Below, in pieces: positions 8,077-16,263 of a DNA stretch of 32,097 nucleotides. The notes beneath the pieces are model-generated. The model was not told the DNA's origin, ran no database searches, and saw nothing but the letters and a program-made list of their open reading frames with translations. Every line of letters starts with the position of its first letter. The stretch's first letter is position 1. Location: the NCBI GenBank assembly GCA_024102975.1, contig JAGFJD010000346.1:1-32097 (forward strand), written 5' to 3'. This DNA comes from Phaeodactylibacter sp. (lineage in GTDB: Bacteria > Bacteroidota > Bacteroidia > Chitinophagales > Saprospiraceae). The position numbers were made by a program, and so were the translations under genes.

Positions 8077-8084
8077 TATTTTTG
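8077..8084 (+). promoter_or_regulatory. possible -7 promoter element for the Uma2-scpA pair
   Basis: TATTTTTG fits the Bacteroidota -7 consensus TAnnTTTG and lies 13 bp before the Uma2 ATG, inside the 45-bp divergent spacer. No good -33 TTTG is visible at the right distance, so the call is weak. Confidence 0.3.
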
Positions 8085-8097
8085 TAAAAAGTGGTTC

Positions 8098-8697
8098 ATG
8101 AAAGGAGAAAGCGCAGAAAAGTACTACAGCCTTTCCGGCTACCTGGAGCTGGAGGCCCACTCGGAGCAGAAACATGAGTTCCGGGATGGGGTTGTAGTCG
8201 CCATGTCCGGCGGCACTATTCCCCACAATTTGATCTGCGGGAATGTCTTCTATGCGCTTCGGGAAAAGGAAAAAAAAGGTTGTACGGTTTTCAACAGTGA
8301 TCAAAGAGTATATTTCAATGAATTGAATCATTATGTCTATCCGGATATCAGCGTTGTCTGTGGCAATATTGAAGTTTCGGAGAAAGATGAAAATGCGATT
8401 GTCAATCCGGTGCTGATCGTTGAAGTATTGTCGGATAATACAGCAGCCTATGACCGCGGAGAAAAATTCCGGAAATACCGCTCTCTTACTTCCTTCAAAG
8501 AGTACATTCTGGTGGATCAGGAACAACCCATTGTAGATACCTTGTACAGAGAAGACGGAAAATACTGGCGCATACAAACCATCATCGGCCTGAGCAAAAA
8601 GGTGCCGGTTTACACATTGGATATCGAAATCTCAATGGAGGATATTTATTTAAACATTCCAGGCCTCAGAGAGCCTCAGTTCAAACTTGACCTGTAA
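8098..8697 (+). CDS. Uma2 family protein (PD-(D/E)XK nuclease fold)
   Basis: The 199-residue protein belongs to the Uma2/DUF820 family, which has a restriction-endonuclease-like fold and is abundant in cyanobacteria and some Bacteroidota; its biological role is not established. Visible landmarks are the N-terminal EQKHEFRDGVVVAMSGGT block (23-40), the strand YPDISVVCG with acidic D83, and the VEV-S segment with E109, followed by a conserved basic helix GEKFRKYR (121-128). A catalytic D...E...K set is therefore plausible. Base composition is lower in GC and codon use plainer than in its neighbours, in line with later arrival. It ends 6 bp before scpA, so the two are probably co-transcribed. 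Confidence 0.87.
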   Translation: MKGESAEKYYSLSGYLELEAHSEQKHEFRDGVVVAMSGGTIPHNLICGNVFYALREKEKKGCTVFNSDQRVYFNELNHYVYPDISVVCGNIEVSEKDENAIVNPVLIVEVLSDNTAAYDRGEKFRKYRSLTSFKEYILVDQEQPIVDTLYREDGKYWRIQTIIGLSKKVPVYTLDIEISMEDIYLNIPGLREPQFKLDL

Positions 8698-8703
8698 CAC
8701 TTT

Positions 8704-9468
8704 ATGGAAAACTCCTATACCATAAAACTCCCCCAATTCGAGGGCCCCTTCGACCTGCTGCTCTTCTTTATCGAGCGGGACGAGCTGGACATCAACGACA
8801 TCCCCATCGCCAAAATCACTGACGACTTCCTGGAGTACATCCGGCAGATGGAGCGGATGAACATCGACCTGGCCAGCGAGTTCATCCTGGTAGCCGCCAC
8901 GCTTTGCCGCATCAAGGCCAAGATGCTCCTGCCCCGCAAGCCGGTCGACGAGGAAGGCAACGAGATCGACCCCCGGGCGGAACTGGTGCAGCGCCTGATG
9001 GAGTACAAACGCTACAAGAGCGTGCTGGAAGAGATGCGGCAGATGGAGGAAGCGCGCGGCAAACAGGCCCTGCGGGGCAACGTCTCCCGCGAGCTGCAGC
9101 GCATCGCCAACAAAGCCCTGGTCGATGCCGAACTGGAGTCGGTGACCCTCTTCAAGCTGCTGCGCGCCTTCGAGCGGGTCATGCAGCGCTTCGAAACCGC
9201 CCACCCTACGTCCGTCCACCGGATCGTCCAGTTCAATTATACCATCGAAGAGCAACAGGCCCACATTTTCTCCCGGGTGCGCAACGGCCAGCGTGCCAAC
9301 TTCACGGACATCTTCCAGGAGTGCAAAAACCGCATCCACGCCATTGTCACCTTCCTGGCCCTGCTCGAACTGCTCAACCTCCAGATGATCGACATCACCG
9401 TCGGCCTGGGATATAACAATTTCTGGCTGGAAGAGTATAAGGAGGTGGATCGTTTCGAAGAGGAATAG
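8704..9468 (+). CDS. scpA: segregation and condensation protein A (kleisin)
   Basis: ScpA is the kleisin subunit that bridges SMC heads and binds ScpB in the bacterial condensin that compacts and segregates chromosomes. The 254-residue protein begins with the typical F-EGPFDLLLFFIERDELDINDIPIAKITDDFLEYI pattern (residues 8-45, SMC neck binding), followed by the helical ATLCRIKAKMLLPR motif (about 62-76). A charged middle part follows, then the C-terminal winged helix (about 190-245: F-LALLELL-LQM-DI). scpB is not adjacent. The start ATG lies 6 bp after the Uma2 stop. Confidence 0.93.
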   Translation: MENSYTIKLPQFEGPFDLLLFFIERDELDINDIPIAKITDDFLEYIRQMERMNIDLASEFILVAATLCRIKAKMLLPRKPVDEEGNEIDPRAELVQRLMEYKRYKSVLEEMRQMEEARGKQALRGNVSRELQRIANKALVDAELESVTLFKLLRAFERVMQRFETAHPTSVHRIVQFNYTIEEQQAHIFSRVRNGQRANFTDIFQECKNRIHAIVTFLALLELLNLQMIDITVGLGYNNFWLEEYKEVDRFEEE

Positions 9469-9548
9469 CCCGGGCCCGGAAGGCGCCCAAGCCATCAGGT
9501 TGCCAGTTCCCCCTCCCTCGGAGGGGGTTAGGGGGAGGCTCAGAGGCT

Positions 9549-9578
9549 AAAAAAAAGGCTATGCTCATCAGCATAGCC
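9549..9578 (-). terminator. intrinsic terminator, minus strand
   Basis: A perfect 9-bp stem (9557-9565 with 9570-9578, loop CATC) is followed on the minus strand by eight T residues. The nearest minus-strand stop codon (DUF5682, 9918) is 340 bp upstream, so it either ends a long 3' tail or a separate RNA. On the plus strand no T-tract follows, so it is unlikely to serve scpA. Confidence 0.75.
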
Positions 9579-9800
9579 GGCAAAGAAACATTTATATAGG
9601 GCTACAGTATAGGATACAAACAATTTCGAAACAAAAATGAGCCAGCGTCATGTCGAGCAACACGACCCTGGCCACGAAAGCGACTTTAGATTGCAGGAAA
9701 GATTAGCATCATAAGAGAAGATGACAGCAAGAAATCAACATTTTACTTTTGATCCCTTTTTCTTTCTTGGTACAGTGCAAAAGTCGCCATCGCAGCTTAA
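9549..9800 (-). ncRNA. candidate structured RNA ending in a terminator
   Basis: This gene-free stretch has, on the minus strand, a long-range pairing of GCGACTTT (complement of 9780-9787) with AAAGTCGC (complement of 9680-9687). A stem-loop of 5 plus 7 base pairs separated by one mismatch follows at 9641-9672, then the terminator at 9549-9578. No coding frame is convincing. I matched it to no known family (6S, tmRNA, SRP and RNase P landmarks are absent). It may equally be the 3' untranslated tail of the DUF5682 transcript, since no clear promoter was found. Confidence 0.3.
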
Positions 9801-9844
9801 TTGAACATTAAACTCACGTTAAATCCTCATTAAGTCTTGATGTT

Positions 9845-9909
9845 GGCGTCGATGCTTGTCCGTTGATGGCGAACGGGAGGCCAGCGATCAACGGACAAGC
9901 ATCAACGCC
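9845..9909. repeat. 25-bp-arm hairpin, GATGSTTGTCYGTTGATGG family, copy 1
   Basis: Arms at 9845-9869 and 9885-9909 match at 23 of 25 positions around a 15-base loop, directly downstream of the DUF5682 stop codon. The stem GATGCTTGTCCGTTGATGG is 17/19 identical to the stem at 22586-22633, so this is a dispersed hairpin. It may stabilise the 3' end of the transcript. Confidence 0.7.
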
Positions 9910-9917
9910 TGCGGCGC

Positions 9918-12155
9918 TCACTCCAGTCCCAGCAGTAGTTTTACGGTGGGCAGTACTTGTTTGGCCCGCTTTTGGTCGAAGGCGGCCTCCGCTGTAGTTT
10001 TTTCTTTTTCCGGCGCCTGGTGCCCTGTCCGGGCCAGGCGCAGCATCTTTTCGCGTTCGGGGGAGGTGAAGTCGGAGAAGGCGCGGCGCAGCAGCGGGAG
10101 TATTTCGTCGAAGTGCGCTGCCGGCATTTCGGCGACCCATTCGTCGAGGATGGCCCACAGGGCCGGAAGGTGGATGAGCAGCAGGCCGCTGCCGTAGAGG
10201 AAGCCTTCCAGCCAGAGGGCGCCGCTCTGAGCTTCGTCGGCGGCCGACAGGGCGAAGCGCATCAGCCGGGCCGTTTCCGGGGGCGGGTGGGCCGACCGGT
10301 CGAACAGCATACGGGAGCACAGGCCGCGGATGAGCGGGTGGGCGCCGCCGGCCCGGGCGATCTTGTCCAGCGTTTCGATCCATTGCTGTGGGCTGAGTTC
10401 CTGGCCGAGCAGGCTTATCGCCCGGTTGTTCTGCACGATCAGCCGGTGCCACTCCCGGGCGGGTTCCTCCCCGATGTGGAGCACGGCAGCAGGCAGGCCG
10501 ATGCAGATGCGCGGCGCCATTTGCCGGATCAGGGCCCGGACCGACTCTACGTCCGTCTGCCGGGTATCGCCATAACGGGTTATATCGGCCAGGACGGGCA
10601 GGGCGTCCATCAGGTAGAATATATCGCGGGTGAGCGAAGCGGCGTCTTCGATGCGGGCCACGAGGGGGTTGAAGGCAGTGGTGATGCCTGCCAGCAGCGC
10701 CTCGCGGGCCAGCCCGATCAGCGAGGACAGCTCTTCGGTTCCTGCCGCCCGTTTCTGGATGTAAAAGGTGGCGGCGCTGTGGACGGTATTGCCCCACATG
10801 CCGGCTTCGATCACCTTGATGACGTATTCCGGCAGCCACTCCAGGCGCCAGTTCTCGTGGAAGCTGCCCAGCCGGTTTTCGGGCGCCTCCAGCACCTTGC
10901 CCCAGGGGATTTCCAGCACGTTGAGCTGGTGCAGCAGGTGGCTGATGTCGAGATGGTTGGCTTTGCGCAAATCCAGCTCTTTGGTTTCCGGTACGGCAGA
11001 CCGGAAGGCCTTTGCCAGGCGGAGGGACCGAATCCGGCTTTCCAGGTCCTTCTGGAGGGGAATCTGCGGGATGTCGGCCGGCACTTCGCCGACCTCGTTG
11101 CCGATGACGAGCTGTTCTTCGATCAGTTGCAGGGGTTCTTCGTTGCCTTCGCAGAAGACGGCAAGGGCCGCCTCCTTCATCTCCCCGATCCCGGCGACCG
11201 GCTGCTGCCGGATGGCCGCCAGCGCCTGGGCCAGGCGGGCGGCTTCCATGGCCTGAGCCGCAGAGGCGTTGAACCCTTCCTTCCGGAGCAGGCCGGCGAC
11301 CCGCGCCATCCACCACTGCACCGCCTCCCCGCGGCGGCTGAAGAGCACGGCGTACCAGGCCGGAGAGACCACCCCCGCCCGGTAACCGCTCTGGAAGGCG
11401 AGCCGCTTATAGCTCCAGGGAATCCAGGTGGCTGCTATCTTTTTTTTCCGCAACCCTTTCAGCAGGGCGTTGTCGTCTTTGGGCTGGAAACGGGCCAGCC
11501 GGTGCAGGGCAGGGGCGTGCCAGGCGCCGCAGACAACGGCCACGTTCTTGTATCCGCCGGACAGCGCCTGGCGCAGGGTTTTCCGCATGTACGCCTCGCG
11601 AACCTGGTTGTGGCGGGTTTCCTGCCGGCCCTGCTCGTCGCGCAGGGCGGTATTGAGCTCGATGATGGCAGAGAAGATGTCGCCGTCGTGGCCGGGCTGC
11701 TCAAAGGTGGCCTCCCACCATCGCTCGCTGTCCGAAAAGCCGGCAATTTCGGCGATGTAGCCCATGGGGTCCCGGACGATGGGTTCCTCGTTTTCAGAAG
11801 AAGGCAGGGGGATTTCCAGCTGCCCCTGTTTGTCTTCTTCCATCTGGAACTGCATGCTCATCGGCAAATCCATAAACCGGACCGGAATGCCCTGCGCCAG
11901 GCCATACCGGATAGCCTGCCACTCCGGAGAGAATTCGGCAAACGGCAAATAGGAGGCCTTGCTCAAATCTTTCTCGTCGTATAACAGGACGGCTACCGGC
12001 GGAATGATGCCGGGGTGCAAAGCATGCTCCAGCGCCGGTTCCGCATCGGCCGGCGCTTCTATCAGCAGGCAGTCGGGAGGCGCCGCCTCCAGGGCGCGCA
12101 ACAGGCTGCGGGCGGAGCCGGGGCCGTGGTGCCGTATGCCGTAGATGTGGTACAT
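9918..12155 (-). CDS. DUF5682 family protein with TraB/ChaN-like N-terminal motifs
   Basis: The 745-residue protein fits the DUF5682 family, usually encoded next to a MoxR ATPase, DUF5691 and VWA proteins. The N-terminal 220 residues look like the TraB/ChaN/EreA superfamily of metal-dependent hydrolase-like folds: a starting strand with GIRHHGPGS (H9, H10), LIEAP (E33), GIPVRFMDLP (D96), REAYM (186-190) and VVCGAWHAPAL (H213), which parallels the GxGH motif of TraB proteins. The remaining 500 residues are predicted mainly helical, without a recognised motif. There is no signal peptide, so it is likely cytoplasmic. The superfamily link is my inference from motif order; the reaction is unknown. 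It is downstream of moxR on the same strand with a 188-bp repeat-bearing gap. Confidence 0.8.
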   Translation of the reverse strand: MYHIYGIRHHGPGSARSLLRALEAAPPDCLLIEAPADAEPALEHALHPGIIPPVAVLLYDEKDLSKASYLPFAEFSPEWQAIRYGLAQGIPVRFMDLPMSMQFQMEEDKQGQLEIPLPSSENEEPIVRDPMGYIAEIAGFSDSERWWEATFEQPGHDGDIFSAIIELNTALRDEQGRQETRHNQVREAYMRKTLRQALSGGYKNVAVVCGAWHAPALHRLARFQPKDDNALLKGLRKKKIAATWIPWSYKRLAFQSGYRAGVVSPAWYAVLFSRRGEAVQWWMARVAGLLRKEGFNASAAQAMEAARLAQALAAIRQQPVAGIGEMKEAALAVFCEGNEEPLQLIEEQLVIGNEVGEVPADIPQIPLQKDLESRIRSLRLAKAFRSAVPETKELDLRKANHLDISHLLHQLNVLEIPWGKVLEAPENRLGSFHENWRLEWLPEYVIKVIEAGMWGNTVHSAATFYIQKRAAGTEELSSLIGLAREALLAGITTAFNPLVARIEDAASLTRDIFYLMDALPVLADITRYGDTRQTDVESVRALIRQMAPRICIGLPAAVLHIGEEPAREWHRLIVQNNRAISLLGQELSPQQWIETLDKIARAGGAHPLIRGLCSRMLFDRSAHPPPETARLMRFALSAADEAQSGALWLEGFLYGSGLLLIHLPALWAILDEWVAEMPAAHFDEILPLLRRAFSDFTSPEREKMLRLARTGHQAPEKEKTTAEAAFDQKRAKQVLPTVKLLLGLE

Positions 12156-12221
12156 TTGAAGGAGTGAATGATTGAATTAGTGAATGAGTGAAGCCACTCG
12201 GGGAAGTCGGTATTTTGCCTG

Positions 12222-12327
12222 TGGCCGAAATACAATTGAAATATGTTGAAATACTTTGAAATACCGCCCTACCCAAAATATCTCCATGTATTTCCATGTA
12301 TTTCCATGTATTTCCATGCATTTCCCC
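12222..12327. repeat. palindrome of 10-bp GGAAATACAT units
   Basis: The left arm (12222-12264) repeats GAAATAC-type units; the right arm (12283-12327) is four copies of TTTCCATGTA with a 10-bp period. The arms are mutually complementary. It fills most of the spacer between moxR and the DUF5682 gene. A related structure lies at 28081-28179. Confidence 0.6.
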
Positions 12328-12343
12328 ATTTCAGCCCCAACCC

Positions 12344-13432
12344 TTAATCCAGCAATTCCCTGCAAGCCTCATACAAATCCTCCCAGCCTTCCCGTTCTTT
12401 GACCACCGTTTCCAGGTATTCCAGCCAGGCGGTTTTATCCTGCACCGGATCTTTGACCACGGCCCCGGCGAGGCTGCCGGCGATGTCGGCGGCGCGGGTT
12501 TCGCCGTCGCCGAAGTGGGTGGCCAGGGCCTGGCCGTTGCTGATGACGGATATGGCCTCTGCGGTGCTCAGGGTGCTGCCCGGCGATTTGAGCTTGCGCT
12601 TGCCGTCTTCCGTTTTGCCGTTGCGCAGCTCCCGGAAGATGGTCACCAGGCGGCGGATTTCCTCGATGGGGGCCGGGGCCGGCGGCAACCGGAGGGACTC
12701 CCCGATTTGTTCCACCCGGTTTTTGACGATGGCGACTTCCTCTTCCAGGGTGGCGGGCAGGGGCAAAACCACGGTATTGAACCGGCGCCGCAGGGCGCTC
12801 GACAGTTCGTTGACGCCCTTGTCGCGGTTGTTGGCCGTGGCGATGATGTTGAACCCCTGGCGGGCCTGCACGTCGGTATGGAGTTCGGGTATGGGCAGTA
12901 TTTTTTCCGAAAGCACGGTGATGAGGGCGTCCTGCACGTCGGAGGGAATGCGGGTGAGTTCCTCCACGCGGGCGACCTTGCCCTGCTGCATGGCCAGCAT
13001 CACCGGGCTTGGCACGAGGGCCCGCTCCGACGGCCCCTCGGCGATCAGGCGGGCGTAGTTCCAGCCGTAGCGGAGGGCTTCCTCGCTGAGCCCCGCCGTG
13101 CCCTGCACCAGCAGGCGCGAAGTGCCGGAGACGGCCGCCGCCAGGTGTTCGGAGACCCACGTCTTGGCCGTGCCGGGGATGCCGGTCAGCAGGAGAGCCC
13201 GGTCGGTGGCCAGGGTGGCCACGGCCACCTCGATGAGGCGCCGGCTGCCGTAGTATTTGGGCTCAATTTCCGTGCCGTCCTCCAGCTTGCCGCCCATGAT
13301 GTAGGTGGTCACCGCCCGGGGCGAAAGCGCCCAGTTGGGGGGCTTGGGCCTGCTGTCAGAAGCGCGCAGGGCCTCCAGCTCTTTGGCATAGGATTCTTCC
13401 GCCGGGGGGCGGAGGATGGTTTGGTCTGGCAT
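12344..13432 (-). CDS. MoxR-family AAA+ ATPase
   Basis: The 362-residue protein is an AAA+ ATPase of the MoxR type, thought to act as a chaperone-like remodelling machine together with VWA-domain proteins. Walker A is GIPGTAKT (84-91). The Walker B position reads ARVEELTR (154-161), so the usual aspartate of the DE pair is glutamate (E157-E158). Sensor 1 is ATANNRD (198-204) and the arginine finger region LRRRF (214-218). The C-terminal lid follows from about 235. It is encoded between DUF5691 and DUF5682, the standard order for this module. A TAnnTTTG element 40 bp upstream of the start suggests its own promoter. No VWA partner gene lies within the window. Confidence 0.9.
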   Translation of the reverse strand: MPDQTILRPPAEESYAKELEALRASDSRPKPPNWALSPRAVTTYIMGGKLEDGTEIEPKYYGSRRLIEVAVATLATDRALLLTGIPGTAKTWVSEHLAAAVSGTSRLLVQGTAGLSEEALRYGWNYARLIAEGPSERALVPSPVMLAMQQGKVARVEELTRIPSDVQDALITVLSEKILPIPELHTDVQARQGFNIIATANNRDKGVNELSSALRRRFNTVVLPLPATLEEEVAIVKNRVEQIGESLRLPPAPAPIEEIRRLVTIFRELRNGKTEDGKRKLKSPGSTLSTAEAISVISNGQALATHFGDGETRAADIAGSLAGAVVKDPVQDKTAWLEYLETVVKEREGWEDLYEACRELLD

Positions 13433-13471
13433 GGCATGAAATTTCTGATTCCATTACGAACAAATCGAAGG

Positions 13472-13479
13472 CAAATTTA
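13472..13479 (-). promoter_or_regulatory. -7 promoter element upstream of the MoxR gene
   Basis: TAAATTTG on the minus strand matches the Bacteroidota consensus TAnnTTTG. It ends 40 bp before the moxR ATG in the 151-bp spacer after the DUF5691 gene. A matching -33 TTTG is not evident. Confidence 0.4.
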
Positions 13480-13583
13480 CAATTTATGGCGTTTGCTTCC
13501 CGGTTGAAGTGTCAGGTAGCCGGACAGTTCTAATTTGCCCATAGCCCACGAGGGTGCCACCTTGGGGTTCCGTCACCTGCTCC

Positions 13584-15104
13584 CTATTTCAATGCCTCCT
13601 GCATCTCCTTCCGAAAAGCCAGCACCCGGATAAACCACTCCACGTCCTTTTCCCAGCGGTACCAGACGGGCGAGCGGGTATCCCAGCCGGCGCGGAAACT
13701 TTCCAGCAGTTCCGGCTCGGTGCGGTAGGCGGCGGCGGCCAGTATGCGCTTGTAGTGCCAGAGGTTCCAGTAGTAGGCGCGGGCGCCGGACAGCCACTGC
13801 TGGAATCCGGTTAGCACGAGCTGGGCCAGCGCCCGGCCCCAGGGCTGCTCTCCCTGGCACAGCAGGAGGTAAAGAAAGCTTTTTTCTTCGATAAAGCCCG
13901 GGTTTTGCTTCAGGTGTTGCAGGGCGATCTCGTTAAAAAACGGATCGGGAAGGTTTTCCATGAGCAGTTTGCCGGCGCTGCCGCTCCAGGCCTCCTCATC
14001 GCCGGTGCGCCACCAGAAGCGCAGGATGGCCTCTATCCATCGGTGGTCCTGGTGGAGGACGGCGGCATTGGCCAGGGCGTCCAGCAGCAGTTTTTTCTGG
14101 TTGCTGCCGGCGAGCAGGCGCAGGGTATCCACTGTCGGGCGGATAAAGTGCTGCTCCCAGCGTTTGGGCGGTAACCGGCGCAGGATGTCGTAGGCCAGGG
14201 CTGCGCGCTTGCCGCCGGGGTAGCTTTTCCTGCCGGTGCCGATGCCGTCCCTTTTCAGCGCCTCATCGTTCTTTTCCGGCAGTTCGAGCCTTAGGCCCTT
14301 TTCTGTGTCTTCCCGGAACAGCGCCCGGGCGCGGGCGAACAGCCGGCCCTGGAGGGCCGAGGCGGGCAGGCGGGCCAGGAGCAGGGCGGCGGCGGTGCGC
14401 ACCTCCTTGCGGCTATCGTCGAGGCAGGCCTCCAGGAAAGCTTCGTCGTAGGCGCCCGGCTGCTGCTCCATTTCCCGGAGCAAGGCCTGTTTTTCGGGAT
14501 AAGGCGTTTCCTTCCAGGAGCTTTCCAGGAGGGCGGCGGCGGCTTCCGGCTGGGTGCGGCGGATATAGCGGAGCAGGGCCAGCCGTTGTTCGTGGCTGGC
14601 ATCGGGCCAGGTTTCGGCATCGGGCGAGTCGGCCAGCGGCGCCCAGTCGGGATTCTGGCGGAGGAGCCACCGCTCCGGCTCGCCGAGGTTGCTCTGTACG
14701 GCCTTCCACAGGGCCGGCGACTGCAGGCAGCGGTAGAACAAGGCAGGCTGGTGTTCCGCCGGGATGCGCTTTTTGTATTGCCGCAACAGCCGGAGGTACT
14801 CCGCCAGGGCCGGGCTGTAAGGGCCTTCCAGGATGAGTCCCAGGTGGCGGGCCGACGTGCCGGAAGGGGCGGCCCGTTTTTCCTCCGCTTCATCGGGCAT
14901 CGGCGGCCGCTCTCCTTCGAAGGGCGTCAGCGGGAAGCCGGCGCGCCGCAGCTGGTGGTAGAGGGCGGCGCCTTCCAGCACCACCCGGGCCGGGTCGGCA
15001 TCGGTGTCTATGCCGATGCGGGCCAGGGCTTGCTCCACCTCCGCCGGGAGCTTGCCCCGCTCGGTGCCGATGAGCGCTATTTTTACGAGTTCTTCCCAGA
15101 TCAT
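13584..15104 (-). CDS. DUF5691 family protein
   Basis: The 506-residue protein matches DUF5691, a soluble, mostly alpha-helical family known chiefly from its position beside MoxR, DUF5682 and SWIM zinc-finger genes. It opens with W-ELVKIALIGTERG (3-17), the most family-typical stretch. The middle (about 200-270) has short helical repeats reminiscent of HEAT repeats (EAFLEACLDDSRKEVRTAAALLLARLP), and a tryptophan-rich tail follows (about 420-490). There is no signal peptide and no catalytic motif that I recognise; it is more likely a scaffold or adaptor. It starts 21 bp after the glycosyltransferase stop, so both may share a transcript, although their functions look unrelated. Confidence 0.82.
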   Translation of the reverse strand: MIWEELVKIALIGTERGKLPAEVEQALARIGIDTDADPARVVLEGAALYHQLRRAGFPLTPFEGERPPMPDEAEEKRAAPSGTSARHLGLILEGPYSPALAEYLRLLRQYKKRIPAEHQPALFYRCLQSPALWKAVQSNLGEPERWLLRQNPDWAPLADSPDAETWPDASHEQRLALLRYIRRTQPEAAAALLESSWKETPYPEKQALLREMEQQPGAYDEAFLEACLDDSRKEVRTAAALLLARLPASALQGRLFARARALFREDTEKGLRLELPEKNDEALKRDGIGTGRKSYPGGKRAALAYDILRRLPPKRWEQHFIRPTVDTLRLLAGSNQKKLLLDALANAAVLHQDHRWIEAILRFWWRTGDEEAWSGSAGKLLMENLPDPFFNEIALQHLKQNPGFIEEKSFLYLLLCQGEQPWGRALAQLVLTGFQQWLSGARAYYWNLWHYKRILAAAAYRTEPELLESFRAGWDTRSPVWYRWEKDVEWFIRVLAFRKEMQEALK

Positions 15105-15125
15105 GAGTAGTGATCAAAAAATAAG

Positions 15126-16124
15126 TTAACAAAAGAAAAAATAATCCCGCCCGGCGGCCAGCCCCCATTGTTCCAGCTGCCTTCGGATCCCCGGCTGGGC
15201 GCCGGGGGTGGCGACCAGCACGATCACCTGGGGGTTGGGCAACAGGGCGATGCTTTCTGTATCCTGCATGCGGACGCCGTAGATGTCCTTTCCCCATTTG
15301 GAAGGCGTATTGCAGGCCCAGTGGAAGTGGATGCCTTCCTCTTCCAGATACCGGGCCGCTTCCTTACCCTTGCGGCCGGCACCCCAGAGGACGAGCGGCC
15401 GGGACGGGCGGCGGTCGATCTCCAGGAAGTATTTCATTTTCAGGCTCAGGAACGTAGGGTCGGCGTAAAATGCGACATTCCGGGAAGCCCGCCCGGGGTG
15501 GTCCCGCCAGAGGTGGACGACGTCCCGGGAAGCGGCGATCCGCAGACGGTGTTTGTAAAAGCGGAAAGCCAGGTCGTAATCCTCGGGGTAGGCGTCCCGC
15601 CCGAAGCCGCCGCAGACGAGCAGCGCCTCCCGGTAGGCCATCCAGCCGGGGGAGGGGAGGGGGCACTCCCGGTAAATCTCCTGGTAGTGGCGGCCGCTGT
15701 CCATCAGCCCGTTCAGCCAGCGTTCGTAGCGGCGGTAGCCGTCGCCCAGATCTCCGTCCGAAAAATAGCGGATCTTGCCGGTGGCGACCCAGCCCGGGCC
15801 GTGCTGCTGCAGCAGCCGTTTGAGGTTTTTCAGCTTGTCAACCGGCATGAGGTCGTCGGCATCCATCCGGGTGATGTAGCTGCCGCGGCTGTGCTTCAGG
15901 GCCAGGCGCAGGGCCGGCACAATGCCCTTGGCGCCGGCATTGCGGCGGGGGCGGATGCGGCTGTCGCGCAGGGCATAACGCTGGAGGGCCGGCCAGCTGC
16001 CGTCGGTGGAGTAGTCGTCGATGGCAATCAGTTCCCAGCTGGTTTCCGACTGGGCCAGGATGGAATCCAGGCAGGCACCCAGGTGGGGGGCGTTGTTGTA
16101 GACCGGTAGGAGGATGCTGATCAT
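15126..16124 (-). CDS. GT2 glycosyltransferase with C-terminal Rossmann-like domain
   Basis: The 332-residue protein starts with a canonical GT-A/GT2 domain: ISILLPVYNN (2-11), ELIAIDDYSTD (about 32-42) and the metal-binding MDADD (about 92-96), which fits transfer of a sugar from a nucleotide sugar to a polysaccharide or glycan. From about residue 240 a second domain begins with RPLVLWGAGRKGKEAARYLEEEG, a glycine-rich nucleotide-binding loop like those of small NAD-binding modules, then ends in a short FFFC tail. That two-domain layout is less common. No membrane segments are visible. It lies upstream of the DUF5691-MoxR-DUF5682 genes and is divergent from the receiver-CRP regulator; no polysaccharide cluster surrounds it. 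Confidence 0.85.
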   Translation of the reverse strand: MISILLPVYNNAPHLGACLDSILAQSETSWELIAIDDYSTDGSWPALQRYALRDSRIRPRRNAGAKGIVPALRLALKHSRGSYITRMDADDLMPVDKLKNLKRLLQQHGPGWVATGKIRYFSDGDLGDGYRRYERWLNGLMDSGRHYQEIYRECPLPSPGWMAYREALLVCGGFGRDAYPEDYDLAFRFYKHRLRIAASRDVVHLWRDHPGRASRNVAFYADPTFLSLKMKYFLEIDRRPSRPLVLWGAGRKGKEAARYLEEEGIHFHWACNTPSKWGKDIYGVRMQDTESIALLPNPQVIVLVATPGAQPGIRRQLEQWGLAAGRDYFFFC

Positions 16125-16263
16125 AAGATTTTGCTATGCTTAACAGCAGCTCTAATCTAGGGCATCCTGTTTAATTTTTGGTAAACAATGTTTATCTTTC
16201 TGTCTGCCACAAAAACATACAAACACCAAATCCGTGAAACAATGGGCCCATCCCTCGCATTCC

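Noticed and set aside
9957..11984. 675-codon plus-strand frame opposite the DUF5682 gene, and the 500-codon minus frame at 9814-11316
   Set aside because: Both are low-complexity shadows of DUF5682, rich in R, P, G and A, with no motif.
12222..12327. CRISPR-like array
   Set aside because: Units are 10 bp and contiguous without spacers, and the other arm is inverted; no cas gene is present.
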